Origin: Berberis thunbergii | Lineage: Eukaryota; Streptophyta; Magnoliopsida; Ranunculales; Berberidaceae | Reading direction: 5' to 3' | Length of the DNA stretch: 64,000 bases | Assembly (NCBI GenBank): GCA_003290165.1 | Contig: QNQO01000557.1 | Location: 124,001-188,000 of the forward strand | Part shown: positions 34,647 through 45,675 of the stretch, piece by piece | How the letters are laid out: every line of letters begins with the position of its first letter | Position numbering within the stretch: position 1 is the stretch's first letter | The notes under the pieces: model-generated | What the model was told of the DNA's origin: nothing | The model's database searches: none | The model's input: the letters and a program-made list of their open reading frames with translations, nothing else | Position numbers and translations under genes: made by a program

Positions 34647-34799
34647 GGCTATCAAATGACTTTGAGTCATTGAGTCAAAATCTATCAAATAATGGAGGCA
34701 AAGTAATACCATGGTTCATTTATTATCAAACAGTTACAACCATCATACAAGTTGAACAACAAAAATACATGGTTCTTTATTAGAAAAAAAAAAGCTTTT

Positions 34800-35603
34800 G
34801 GTTTTATTATCGATTTTTCTTCACTCTGTACGTCGATCCTCATTACATAGATGTTACCAGAAGCATCCACTGGTGCTGCACCCGTCTTCACGGATGACAC
34901 AGTACCCCATTGCCCATGAGTTGAGAGAGGTTCGAGAACATAAACCCCTCCATTGCTTAGACCCAAATGCAAACTGGTGGGGTTTAGATGGATGGGCTGC
35001 AACCACCAGAGGATGCACACTCGGTTCGATCTCCCTGTTGAAAATGCACATGTTTAATAACAAAAGAAAGAAGAAGAGGAAGACTATATTTCAATTATTT
35101 GTAACATAATATACCTCATATACGCCATAGAGTGGATCCACACTTCAGTGTAAGTGTTGAGCAGCTAGAACACCCACATTCCATCTGCAAAGCTTGCATA
35201 AATGGATTCTCCATCACATGAATACCTAGCACATGTGATCCGGATCATTGGATCTTCAGGCACCCACTGTCCAAGGTAAGAACAAAGTAGAATTCAACAA
35301 CGAATGCAAGCAATTTAAAAACGGAATGACCATTTGTATATGTTAGATTACAAGTGGCATACCTGTCTAAGAAGTTTAATTTGAAATTGTTTCGCATCAG
35401 GTGCTTCATCAGATGCATGAGACACTTCATGAATCGCTAGTCTTGTCTCATGGACAACCAGCAACTGTGTCTCATTGCAGTGAAACTGCAGATAAATCCC
35501 CACAGGTGGAGCTGAGTCTCGCCTAGTGGCTAGTGGGAGTAGGCAATGAGGCACTGCACTCTTTCCACCACTGTTGCTGATCTATGGTGTTCCAAACACA
35601 TAC
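34800..35603 (-). pseudogene. TPL/TPR-like: Captured TOPLESS/TPR co-repressor fragment (C-terminal WD40 part)
   Basis: TOPLESS is a nuclear transcriptional co-repressor. Three exons lie in the right order: 35603-35363 begins VCVWNT and has YLQFHCNETQLLVVHETRLA; 35266-35115 has WVPEDPMIRITCARYSCDGE then SIYASFADG; 35034 to about 34800 has HPLVVAAHPSKPHQFA. These match the last WD40 repeats of TPL. Splice sites are kept (TTAG|G acceptor at 35603, AG|GT donors, ACAG|G acceptor at 35034). An extra base after HQFA shifts the frame in the last exon; LSNGGVYVLEPL continues in another frame. The Gln-rich and LisH/CTLH N-terminal parts are absent. Confidence 0.8.
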
Positions 35604-35781
35604 CTAAGGAAAAAAAAAAGTCGGTTCATGTTACTGTATCATCCCAAAATCAGATAAACGTAGATAAATTTCGGAAATGGAATTGGTTCATACCTGTGTA
35701 TCAGATAAAAGTAGATAAATTTACTTTGTAACAATTTCCAAAGTAGAACAAGAAGCAGCAAGGAAGAATATGAATAATCAC

Positions 35782-36593
35782 CTTGAAAACCTCGGTATCG
35801 TCAACATATGAGATACCAATCAAATATTCAAGTCCCAAGAGAAGTAAAGACTTATTTTCTGGAGTTGATTCAAGTACGCGAATATGGGACTGCATAAGAA
35901 ATAAAATATACAAATCAAGACAGGGAAAATTAGAAAAGAAGAAAAGGACAAAAAGACAAATAATAAGAACTGTACCTTAAAAAAGGCAGTGAAGAAAAGG
36001 GCCAGATTCTGAATAAATGCTGAAAAACAAAAGGAATCGAATTAGACACATGCTCGGAGGACACACAACTTGATCATAATCCCAATGACAGAAAAATTTC
36101 GCCTGTTCTTCGCTGGAACCCTGGGCATAAGCTTCGGGGATGTTTGTTCTAGGTGGAAGAATCGTCTAAAAGCATCACATACGAAGGCAAAATGTCAGCA
36201 ATTGGTTTATGCCAAACATCAATAATCAAATCTATCAATATTGCTACAAAAGTAATCAGATTTAAACCAAAAGTTTGCACACCAAAGTTATAATAATAAA
36301 TGTTTTCAAAACTCAGAAGTATGATACCTGTAACTGCACCATAAAGATAGTATACATCTTGACATATTGCACATCATAGAAGTCCCCAAACTGAAGGGTG
36401 GCAACCTGCAAGCGTCACGACAAGACGTAATGTGACATTAACCTCATTGTTCCAATATTCCTGAATGGGACAGTTTACTGTTTTACGTTAAAGTGTTGTT
36501 TATATTGAAGGAAAACATGTTTACCTCTGTCAAACACTGGAGAGTCAGATTCCTATATGATCCCACCGGGAAGAAATTCAGTAATCTTTCCAG
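35782..36593 (-). pseudogene. XPO1-like: Captured exportin-1 (XPO1/CRM1) fragment, five exons
   Basis: XPO1 is the nuclear export receptor. Exons in order: 36593-36525 (LLNFFPVGSYRNLTLQCLTE), 36405-36328 (VATLQFGDFYDVQYVKMYTI), 36165-36103 (LPPRTNIPEAYAQGSSEEQ), 36019-35976 (AFIQNLALFFTAFFK, interpreted across the exon start) and 35889-35782 (SHIRVLESTPENKSLLLLGL then EYLIGISYVDDTEVFK). They match consecutive exons of plant XPO1 from its N-terminal half. Acceptors and donors are present at each border, including a GC donor after EEQ. Only about 120 residues of a protein of more than 1000 are present. It lies between SPS and TPL fragments on the same strand. Confidence 0.85.
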
Positions 36594-37484
36594 CTGTTCA
36601 ATACATAGAAGTGAGGAAAATGTATTACAATACTGAGGATGAAGTGAGATCTGAAAAAGTAGGATCTATTACTAACACATATGTTTATGTAAATGTGTTC
36701 CTCTCTTTTCCATTAGTTTTAGTCACAGAGATACAGGGATTAATGTACACACCAGGGGGGATTCAAAGATATAGCCTAGGGGATCCACGAGAGAAAAGCA
36801 TGCAAAGTTCCAAGTGTTGCTGGTACAAGCTCAGTTCTTTGAGATGCTGATAGTACATATAAGCACAACTCATGAATGAGTTGAAACTCACTGTTAACAA
36901 GCAAAACAAACTTCCTTGTAAGGCCAGATCACAGGAACAGAATAGTTGAAGAAAATTCACCGTAGTAACAACTAACAACAGTAAAAGGCATGAACTGAAA
37001 GCAGATGAGACTATTATCTTTGTTATCATGGTTTGGGTGTGCATTAACTGAATGTCATATTTTAGCACTTTGATTTGTTTTTTTCATCTATCTGCAACCA
37101 TCCAGGAACAGAATGTTCATATTGTTGATGTTTAAAAAGCTGAGGGAAATTTTCTTCTTTACCTTTTGATCTATGCAAGAGGTACTGGTGCATCCAACAA
37201 TCCTACATGTTGGGTTTTGTTGAATCTGATGCTCTAGATTCAAGTCAGACTCTGACAATTGTGCGAGTATCCATGCAATACAGAAAAGGATAATTTAGCG
37301 TGCAAAAATTAAGCAACGAAGATAGTACATACCACACTACGTGGCAATGTTTCGGCCCAAGGCAGCTCGCTCTCTTCTTCTTCTCACCCTGCCGCTTCCA
37401 GCTGATCCATCCATACAAACCCACTGCTCCTTTCTCCTGCCTTTTATGCTATCTTCCACATTCAGCGCCCCATTCTCGCCTCTC

Positions 37485-37973
37485 ATTCTCTTATCTTGTA
37501 AGTTGCAGTTAATGTTCCTAGAGTGCCTCCCTGTTTCAGTAGTTGCTCAAATTTGTTCCTGCCCAATGAGTGTCCGGTTAGCACCATTGGGACATTGAAG
37601 GCACCGGATAAATGTGCTGCTGCCTCTCCAGCATCTGCATAGTGCCCGTGAATCACATAAGGCCATGTTGGCTTCCCACCTTCCACTTGGTCCCCTAGGG
37701 CCCTTGCCATATTTAATAACCGCGCACGCTGAAACCCGCTGCGGCCAGAAACAGCACGTACAGCAGACACGCTGAATCGCACTCTGTCTGGATCAACATC
37801 GCACTCTGTCTGCAATGCAGAGCACGCTGAAACTGCAGCGCACCCTGCCTGGGACGCGCTCTGTGCTGCAGTGTTCGGATCATCCCTTCCCTTTCAGTTA
37901 CCGCCGGATTATCTCCAGTGTTTACTGATAAAGGAGGGAGTAGCAAATTGAGGAGCCTCAAAACTCCATCTAT
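37485..37973 (-). pseudogene. SPS-like: Captured sucrose-phosphate synthase fragment, preceded by an unidentified exon
   Basis: SPS makes sucrose-6-phosphate from UDP-glucose and fructose-6-phosphate. The exon from 37730 (acceptor TTTCAG) encodes LLNMARALGDQVEGGKPTWP, YVIHGHYADAGEAAAHLSGA and VPMVLTGHSLGRNKFEQLLK, typical of the SPS glycosyltransferase N-lobe, closest in my memory to SPS4-type. The conserved region following KQG is altered and TYKI ends in a stop soon after. Upstream, an acceptor at 37973 (CTGCAG) opens IDGVLRLLNLLLPPLSVNTG, whose source I do not recognise. A duplicated GCACTCTGTCTG lies in between. Confidence 0.8.
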
Positions 37974-38381
37974 CTGCAGAAAAAAAGTTTTAATCTCCAT
38001 GTTACTATCTGATAAAATTTAAAGTGACCTTTTGTTGAAACTTTGAAAAAACTGAAACAAAATCACATTTAACGATTTGCAAATGAAAATTTTAAATACA
38101 AATGTTAGTTTGGACCTAACAGGAGAAGGCGAAGTAGTCATTGTTTCTGGATATTTGTAAAAAGGAAAGAGCCACAAGATTAAAATAAATAAATAAAAAA
38201 AGCGCAATTCGCCAAATATTTCTCATCATCAGTGGAAGGCAAGTAGAATCAATGCTGCAAATATTTTAACTTGGAAAACTTATTCGATTTGAGTAATGAA
38301 AGTAGATCTATAAAAACATTTTCAATCATATCAAATTAGCACGCAAAGCATTTATAATCAAAGAAGATATACGAACACAAC

Positions 38382-38509
38382 CTTTCACTTTTGGTCGAAT
38401 GTAGCTTTATCACGCATCATCAAGGCTGCAGCCTCTCCATTCAATGGGTCTGATGGATTGGGGTATAGAAGAAGTTGTGGAAGGAACACTTCAAAGACAT
38501 TTACTAGAT
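38382..38509 (-). pseudogene. UBC-like: Captured E2 ubiquitin-conjugating enzyme exon (UBC4/5/6-like)
   Basis: An exon with acceptor TTTCAG at 38509 encodes [20 protein letters not shown] then [20 protein letters not shown]. This matches the C-terminal helical part of the plant UBC4/5/6 E2 group, downstream of the catalytic Cys. A probable one-base loss before the donor AAAG|GT ends the frame early. The catalytic exon is absent. Confidence 0.85.
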
Positions 38510-39517
38510 CTGAAACATATAAAATCCATTGTCAGGAACTGAACATGACCAACGAACTACAGCCCGTGTAAAAAAAACATATTTAATTCTTTGACGAAAA
38601 TATAACAATCTTATTCAAAGAAGACAATGATCTAGTTTGTTATTTACCAAACATGGGGCTCCAAGAAATGAGACACTGAAGCCCCAAGAAATGAAGCATA
38701 CAAGCATAACTTAAATGTTCACCAAGGGAATTCAACATTAATGAAAGCAATAGAAATTAAGAGTATTATGCATAACACGTTCAATGTCCAATGTTTAAAC
38801 AATTCAGAATAGTTTCATTCTGTACCTCGCTAGGAATCTGTGACAATCAAATTCTGTGCTTGTCCTGAAATTTTAAATAGGTCCAAAGCAAACTCAAAAT
38901 CATGTGGCCCCCTTAAAAGCCTTTAGTGTATTTTGCACTTTAAGGGGACCAGCTACAAAAGAATAGAAATTTATTTAAATGCCTTTTGAGGGGGCAAATC
39001 CAAAATAGACATTTTGAAGGAGGCCCAAGCTGGCCTTTTTTGGTTTGTCCTCGAGCAAGCTTTGATCACATCCAAAGACTGAGAAAATTGAAGAGTAATA
39101 CAAAGAACGTAAAGAGAATCTGATATCGGTGATGATTACTTAGCCACATGTGCGCTACCTAGATGTCCATATACCTTGGCCTACATAAAGAACAATGCAT
39201 CCTATCATTATTCACTAAAAAATGATGGATGGATGATACTTAGAAAGGGTTTTTCAGTGTAACCCATAATTAGTGATGAAAGTCTCTTCATCTCTTCTTT
39301 GATCAACATGTAGTAGTCACTAACATTTTTCAAAAGAAAAGGTTTCATGAGCTTACGCTCCTTAGAAGTATCAGTAAGATAGATATTCATAGTAGATTAC
39401 ATAGATTGCATTTAAGTGAATGAAAAGATATACTATATGGAATGAGTAACTTCTTTCTGTCTGTTGGGTGTTTTCTTATGCATCTGCAATCTGCAATAAT
39501 GAAGATGGAAGACTTAC

Positions 39518-41004
39518 GTGCCATCTCGATAATCACAAAATATATTCTTTCAACTTCTGGTCCACGTTTTGAGGCTCCATCAGTATTGATTTCATATTCC
39601 CGCAGCCTAATAGCATAATGTAATATTAGGTAAGTACACTTTAACTGAACGTGTTGACAGTTTATCTTGAGGAGTTTCAGAATTGTTAGTTGATCTAATT
39701 CAGGGATTTAAGCCTCACCTATCTTTTATATGACTTATGTTTGCAAAATAAACTGGTGCATCAATCCGAACAATCACAATGCCATTGTAAGTGTATGCTT
39801 CTGGGTACTGTTCAGTATTTCTATATACAGTGGTTCCAGGAAGACGTCCCAATATAGCTGCATTGAAAACCAGAAAGCATACTTCAGAATATTTTCACAG
39901 AATCAATTCTAGATAGTACATGATTGTTCTAATACGTGTTCAGATGTTCAGATATGCCACAGAGAGAATGTTCATAGTGCAAATGACAAACAATAAGAAA
40001 ATAGTTGCTCCATGGGAATTAATATGGTACAAATATCCAGATCAACCCAAACTAGGAAAAAAAACTCACCAATATGTGGATTTGCTGATTCATGGATGAC
40101 AAACACGAGTGAAAGCCCCACCTACAGTGTCGAATTTCCTAGATCATATTAATAACACAGCAGTAATAAACAAATGTATATGAAGAACAAATTTCTCCGA
40201 AGCTTATAGAAACATTAGTTTCATCCATCGAATACATCATGCTTGTAAAGAAATTTAATTATATGAAAGTCTGCTGAATTAAATATGCTTTTCTAGCATC
40301 CAAGAGAGATGGAGTTGTCATTAGTCATTACAAACTGGAAAGAAGTTACTAGGTGTTTTCCGGCCAATCAGATGTTAAATCCCCTTTTGTCGTCTTTAGA
40401 AGAGTTCTAACAATTATATTTAAATTCAGTGCAAGGTTCAGAGTAGGGGCTTCAAAAATGATTCATAGAACAAAAATTATATTTAAATTCAGTGCAAGGT
40501 TCAGAGTAGGGACAATTATATTATATTTGTCGTCTTTAGAAGAGTTCTAACAATTATATTTTTGAGAATAGCAGTTCGGTTTTCCGGGTCTATCACCTGC
40601 TAAATAGAGAGATGAAAGGAGCCCAACAAACAGTAGCTATCTCATTTCAATTTTGAGGGAGGATTTAAGGTCTCCCATTAGAGATACTCTAAGCTATGAC
40701 AATAGTTTGTACAGGGACATCGTCAAGGCATTCTCCATGAGAACTATAAAAGATTTTAGGCCTATGACCTGACTCTGACTATCTCCATGTTCATTAAGCA
40801 GTAACCGCAGTTCCTAAGCATAAGTCATTTCGATGATAGGACGATTCAAATATTAAAGCATTAACCTCAACTGAGTTAAATACTCACTCCAGCTAGAACA
40901 CCAATCTCAATACCAAGAAATAATGTAGTAACGAAAGTGACAGTCCATAGCAGAAAATCTTTCTTCTCTACTCGCCATAAGAAAATAGCTTCCTCATAAT
41001 CCAC
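39518..41004 (-). pseudogene. SULTR4-like: Captured sulfate transporter SULTR4 fragment, four exons
   Basis: SULTR4 proteins export sulfate from the vacuole. Exons: 41004-40888 (VDYEEAIFLWRVEKKDFLLW then TLFLGIEIGVLAGV), 40121-40070 (LSLVFVIHESANPHI), 39857-39719 (ILGRLPGTTVYRNTEQYPEA, YNGIVIVRIDAPVYFANISH) and 39606-39518 (LREYEINTDGASKRGPEVER then IYFVIIEMA). They run from the last membrane segments into the STAS domain in the right order. Every border shows a good acceptor and donor (GTGAGT, GTGAGG, GTAAGT), and the frame is open across all four when spliced. The transport core is missing. Confidence 0.9.
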
Positions 41005-41343
41005 CTGAAATCATAACTTGACAAGAAACAGTATCATACTATGTCCATAGTAGATCAGGAAAGGATTGTAGAACATACTCCAATAGGATGAAAAACCGGT
41101 ACCGTCATTTACCAACAAATAAAGAATTATCAAATAAAGAATATATGTAAAGACATTATAAATGTGCAGGCACACGTGTATGATGAGTAGTCAAGTAGAG
41201 AATGATTAAAAACAAAACTTCTTCAAGAATTCGTATATCAAATACACGTATGTAGTTGTAAAAGGCTAAATGGAAGTCCATATATTCATAAGGTTAACAT
41301 GAAAACCTGCAATTGAAACATGTAGTGACATTGGAGTACTTGC

Positions 41344-41706
41344 CTTGACGGATAATTTTAAAGATGTTACACGATCATCAGCCTTCCATGCACGGCTGAT
41401 TTCCTCTTTTAGCTCACGTAATCGTGAAACATACTCCTGTCTTGTAATAACTCTGACACCCGGTTCAGAAACACTCTGCGGTTCACTTAGCTCTTCTGAA
41501 TGCAAGCTAGTAGATGGTTTCTCTTTGGCTGCAAAGACCACACCAAATAACTAAAGTAAGATACAATCGTTATAGCTATTCTTGTCAGCATCTTTCTGAA
41601 TCAGAAGTCAGAGCCAAATGAACTAAATAATTTCCACCATGCAGAACAACTTGCAGATAATTAATGAAGTCATACCCTTGCCACCTTTGACTGTTACATC
41701 AGATAT
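41344..41706 (-). pseudogene. Captured VPS35L-like (UPF0505/C16orf62 homologue) fragment, two exons
   Basis: A 31-bp exon (41706-41676: ISDVTVKGGK) and a larger one (41528-41344: KEKPSTSLHSEELSEPQSVS, VRVITRQEYVSRLRELKEEI, AWKADDRVTSLKLS). These resemble the N-terminal part of the plant VPS35L retriever-complex subunit as I remember it. Acceptors TTGCAG and TTTGCAG are clear, the first donor is GG|GTATGA, and the second is a consensus GC donor (AAG|GCAAGT). Family assignment is by memory of the motif ITRQEYVSRL. Confidence 0.55.
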
Positions 41707-43371
41707 CTGCAAGAGTAACAAGGACCCAACATCATAGACGAAAGAAAGGGAATCAAAAACACTAGACCAATTAGATATAACCATGATTTTACAAATTAAC
41801 TTTACATTTCCCATACCTTTAAGTTTTTACAAATGATTCCAGAGTAGAGCAATATACTCAGAAAATCATTAGATGTCCTTCAGAAATTAAATCAGCAACT
41901 ATACCCATATCTCATACCTCTCAGAAATACTCTCTTCTGTCACTAAATTTTTATGGCTAATCTTGCCTTCGTGTGTCAAACACATATAATTGAAGTTTAA
42001 CTGACTCTTTTAATATTTATTATCATAAGTAATGCATTGTGTTAGTCATAGAAGCAATAACAGATACTTTTCTTTTAGTTTTGCCAGTATCACTGCCAAT
42101 ACACGAGATATGTCCAGAAATGGTAACATAATAATCTGATCAATGACAAGCTACTTCCATGATTAAAGTTGTCAAAGGGTGAGAACATTTTGCGTGTCTA
42201 ATCAACCACTTCATGTTTTTCTATTTTCATTGTAGAACTGACTAAATGATTTAGACATTTAGTACATTTGATGTATGTGTGTGTTATTATTTGGTATGGA
42301 TAATGATTGTCGAAAGAAACATTTTATTTTACGAATTACAAAGTGCCCAGAACATCATTTGTCACAAATTCACAGTGGATGCATCTGAAAGAACCAATTT
42401 AACTAATCAACTATCAGGCACACCATTTAAATTAACTACTCCCATATGATTAAGAACTTTCTTGCTTTTCATTTTTTTCCCTCTCCAAAAATTAAACCCC
42501 TAAATAAAAATGATATTTAACTAGAAGCTCTTAAGAAGGTGTGTGTATTTCTGTTTTAAGAACCTCTTATTAGAAGAACTTTGACTGTTTTAACCTTACT
42601 TGCTTCATTCATATATTAATGGCTTACTGGCTTAGTAATCAAAATGTTAAACATACTGTGTAGCAGAAAACCAAATTTAAGATATATCATACTGTATCGT
42701 GTTCTTATTTAAGCATGAAAAAATAAATAATAGGATATAATATATATAAGCATATAATAAAACATAAAATAAAACTTATTCGAGCAAGCAGGTCCTAAAA
42801 ACACTTATTCAAGTTATTTACTATCACTATCATCCATCCATTCATTCACGTCACTTGTACAAGAATGGTGCATCATCCTATATCAATTTATCATAAGATA
42901 TGGTGTATGTATCATGTATAGTATCATGCATATCATAAAATATTGATAACTAGGGTTAATAAGTGTAATTTTGGTAGAAGCCAAGGATGCTTCTAGAACT
43001 TTGTTTAACTCAAGGGAAGTTCAATGGCTCATGTGCCTTTGACTCTAACCACAGGCAGTAACCTCTATCTTCAGAAATTTTGGACAACTAACTGAGGTTA
43101 GGAGAAGCCTAGACACTCTCTTAAAAATGCACATGCCATGCAGGTTAGGTCATAATTAAAACAAGTGTTTTCATTTTAATTGGTACAGTAGCTTACAGAG
43201 TACCAAAAACTGAAAAAGTACATTTCAGGCATCAGTTCTAAAGTTACTGCAGAAATGGGAGAAAACAGCTTTGAGGAAGAAAACCTTCTGCATCATGACC
43301 GCTTAAAAGAACGCCCATTCTTTTGCTGACAATGAAGCTCGTCATCAGCAGGAAACTCCTTGGTTGAAAAC

Positions 43372-43477
43372 CTGGATATCTTGGCACATCTGCATTAGTG
43401 CTTTCTAACATCTGGCAGTAGATACGTCTCAAAGGGTCATAAAAATTCCTCCTTGCCCGTGATCTGGCAACATCAAT
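43372..43477 (-). pseudogene. Captured exon of unknown origin
   Basis: A 106-bp open exon with acceptor TTCTAG at 43477 and donor CCAG|GTTTTC. It encodes IDVARSRARRNFYDPLRRIY and CQMLESTNADVPRYPG. The composition and clean splice sites suggest a real gene, but I do not recognise it. It lies between the nucleolin-like and VPS35L-like pieces on the same strand. Confidence 0.5.
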
Positions 43478-43704
43478 CTAGAAGAAACAATATGATTAAA
43501 CTTTTGTTTATCAGAATCTTTAAATAACAAGCCAAAAATTTATTAACATATCAGTATATTTTTCGTAGGATTTTACATACGTTTAATGTTTAGGAATTCA
43601 TCTTTGGAATTAACTATGAAAACAATGTTACCCTTACCCAGTTCAAAGCTCACTTGAATAATTTGATAAACACACAAGAATAATTTGACACTGCTAGAAC
43701 TTAC

Positions 43705-45069
43705 CTCCTCTTCATCAGAGCTATCATCAGAATCAGAATCAGAATCATCACTTGATTCTTCTTTCTTCTTGGGAGCTGCCACAGAACCATTCCTTGCTGC
43801 AGCCACAGGTAACTTTTTGGCTGGCACTTTGGCTTTGGGTTCCTAAGAATACACATCATAAGATCAAATTTCCAAAATGATAATTGGCATCGAAAGAGCA
43901 AAAGGAAAATTACTACAAGGATCCAGCACTGAAGTAAGTCTTGTAACACACATTCACATAAAATAGGTTTTAAAATGCAGACGAAATTTACTCTGACATG
44001 GTCCACAAGAGTATCAATGATTATGTTCAACATCCAAAGAAAAGGGAATAAAGGTATGGGGTAGGTATTAGATTCAATGCTTTTGAAGGTATGTCAATAC
44101 TATTTGGATATCCAAGGAAGTTGTTAAATTAAAACGGCATGACAAATGCTCATGTACTAAATTAAAGTAAGAAACTAACAAATTTGCAGATATAAAATGG
44201 ATATAGCAATTATATCAAATCAATCAAGTATCAACAGTGATTAACCAGAGTATCCGCACTAACATCATCAGAATTAGAATCATCGCTATCTAACCAAATA
44301 GAATAAAGTCACATTAGAGAATAATGGTACGTGCAAAAACTATATTAAGTATAGCCAAGCACTCACGTCGTCAGATTCATCGTAACTGTCCGAATCCGAA
44401 GAATCAGAACTGCTAGTATTCGCCTTTCCCTTTACAGGTTTCTTAGATACTGGTTGTTGTTTCTTAACAACAGGCTCCTACAACACACACAAGAAACAAC
44501 TCCCATAGAAAACACTCTAATTTTCATTTGTAAATCTACACTAAAACATCCTAAATAATGAAAAAAAAAATTTAAAACACTTTTTTTTCTATGATTGTTA
44601 GATCAAGAATGAGTAAGCACTCACATCATAATCAGAATCTGAAGAATCAGAACTGCTGGTTTCAGGCTTTCCTTTAACAGAAGCGTTCTTAGAAACTAAA
44701 ACAGATTTTTTATTTGAAGGAACAACAGGCTCCTACACCGAATTAACAAAACCCCATATAGAAAAAGGTATGATTTAATTTTTTTCAAAAAATCTTCAGA
44801 CTAATAAAACAAGCCGCCATTAACAATGTTTTAACAAAAAACACTTACATCATCAGAAGAAGAATCAGTCCGGACCGAACATCGATCGATTTTGAAGATT
44901 CTAATCAAACCTTTCTTTGAAGATTTTGCAGAAAACAGGGGTGGCTGCAACGACCTACACAAGAACATCGATCGATTGAATCAGAAACATGAACATCGAT
45001 CGATTGAATCAGAAATACAAGAGAAGGGGGAAGAAGTGTTACCTAAGACTTCTTGCTAGATTTGCCCAT
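43705..45069 (-). pseudogene. NUC-L-like: Captured nucleolin-like 5' gene part (start codon and acidic Ser-rich exons)
   Basis: Begins MGKSSKKS at 45069, the N-terminus of several plant nucleolins. Exons follow: 44954-44849 (AKSSKKG...SSSDD), 44732-44625 (EPVVPSNKKSVLVSKNASVK then SSSDSSDSDYD), 44477-44367 (EPVVKKQQPVSKKPVKGKAN then SSSDSSDSDS), 44289-44264 and 43842-43705 (PAKKLPVAAARNGSVAAPKK then EESSDDSDSDSDDSSDEEE). Several exons start with EPVV or EPKA and end in an acidic run before GTGAGT/GTAAGT, a repeat structure like nucleolin's N-terminal domain. RNA-binding and GAR domains are absent. A TAG lies just before the first donor, so the native start could not read through. Confidence 0.75.
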
Positions 45070-45300
45070 CTCGGAAGAGAAAGGGAAGACGATCGAAACG
45101 AAAATAGAGAAAGGGAGCTGCAAGGCGAAAACCCTAGTTTTCCCCAATTTTTTTCGCCAAATCTCTCTCCTCTCCACTGTGTTTTCCCCCAATTTCTTTC
45201 GCCAAAGCGCAGCCACCATGTCTGTTTTTCCCCAAAAATTTTTCGCCAAAGCGCGAAACTGCTCCCTCCAATTTCAAAGCGTGAAACTATTTTCTTTAGC
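45070..45300 (-). promoter_or_regulatory. 5' UTR/promoter-like region of the captured nucleolin-like gene, with telobox
   Basis: Directly upstream of the nucleolin-like ATG is a telobox (AAACCCTA on the plus strand at 45129-45136), a motif common near transcription starts of plant ribosome-biogenesis genes. Repeats of TTTCGCCAAA/TTTCCCC lie further upstream (to about 45260). It is placed to drive transcription leftwards across all captured fragments. Confidence 0.45.
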
Positions 45301-45655
45301 TACGGTTTTTAACCGTGGGCAGATATAGCCACGGTTTTAAACCGTTGCAATTTTTGTGTATTGTTTTTAGCTACGGTTTTAAACCGTTGGCAGATATAGC
45401 CAGTTTTTAGCCGTGGCAATTAAACCAACGGTTTAGAACCGTGGCCACTTCTCCACACTTTCACGTGCAACACACGTGCATTTAGCAACGGTTTTAGCCG
45501 TTGGGCACTATACGGCTAAAACCGTGGCAAAAACCAACCGTGGCCAAGCCATTTTTAGCCACGGTTTTAGGCCGTTGGTCACTATAGCCACGGTTCCTGG
45601 CCGTGGCAAATAAGCCAACGGTTTAGGGCCGTGGCCACCTCCGTGTAGCTAAATG
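45290..45655. repeat. Right subterminal repeat array of the CACTA element
   Basis: About ten copies of the same near-palindromic motif as at the left end (AGCCACGGTTTTAAACCGTTG type), up to the terminal inverted repeat. Confidence 0.85.
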
Positions 45656-45675
45656 GGGGGCATTTTGGTGTAGTA

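Larger units (their letters stand above)
34221..45675 (-). mobile_element. Non-autonomous CACTA transposon carrying fragments of at least seven host genes
   Basis: The left end CACTACACCAAAAATGGCC and, in reverse, the right end TACTACACCAAAATGCC form the CACTA terminal inverted repeat; the outermost base of the right end is changed. Flanking trinucleotides are CTT and GTT, so the 3-bp duplication is imperfect. Both ends carry arrays of a short near-palindrome (GCAACGGTTTTAAACCGTGGC type) at 34240-34620 and 45290-45655, the subterminal repeats typical of this superfamily. No transposase was found. The 11.5-kb interior holds exon-intron fragments of unrelated host genes, all on the minus strand. 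Gene-capturing CACTA elements are known (Tgm-Express1 in soybean, the Tpn1 family in morning glory). Confidence 0.9.

Noticed and set aside
34800..45069. A set of functional host genes
   Set aside because: Each fragment lacks most of its protein, several carry frameshifts or stops, and all lie between one pair of CACTA ends.
44989..45328. Plus-strand proteins over the nucleolin-like start
   Set aside because: They overlap the 5' UTR-like region and captured start codon in antisense and match nothing.
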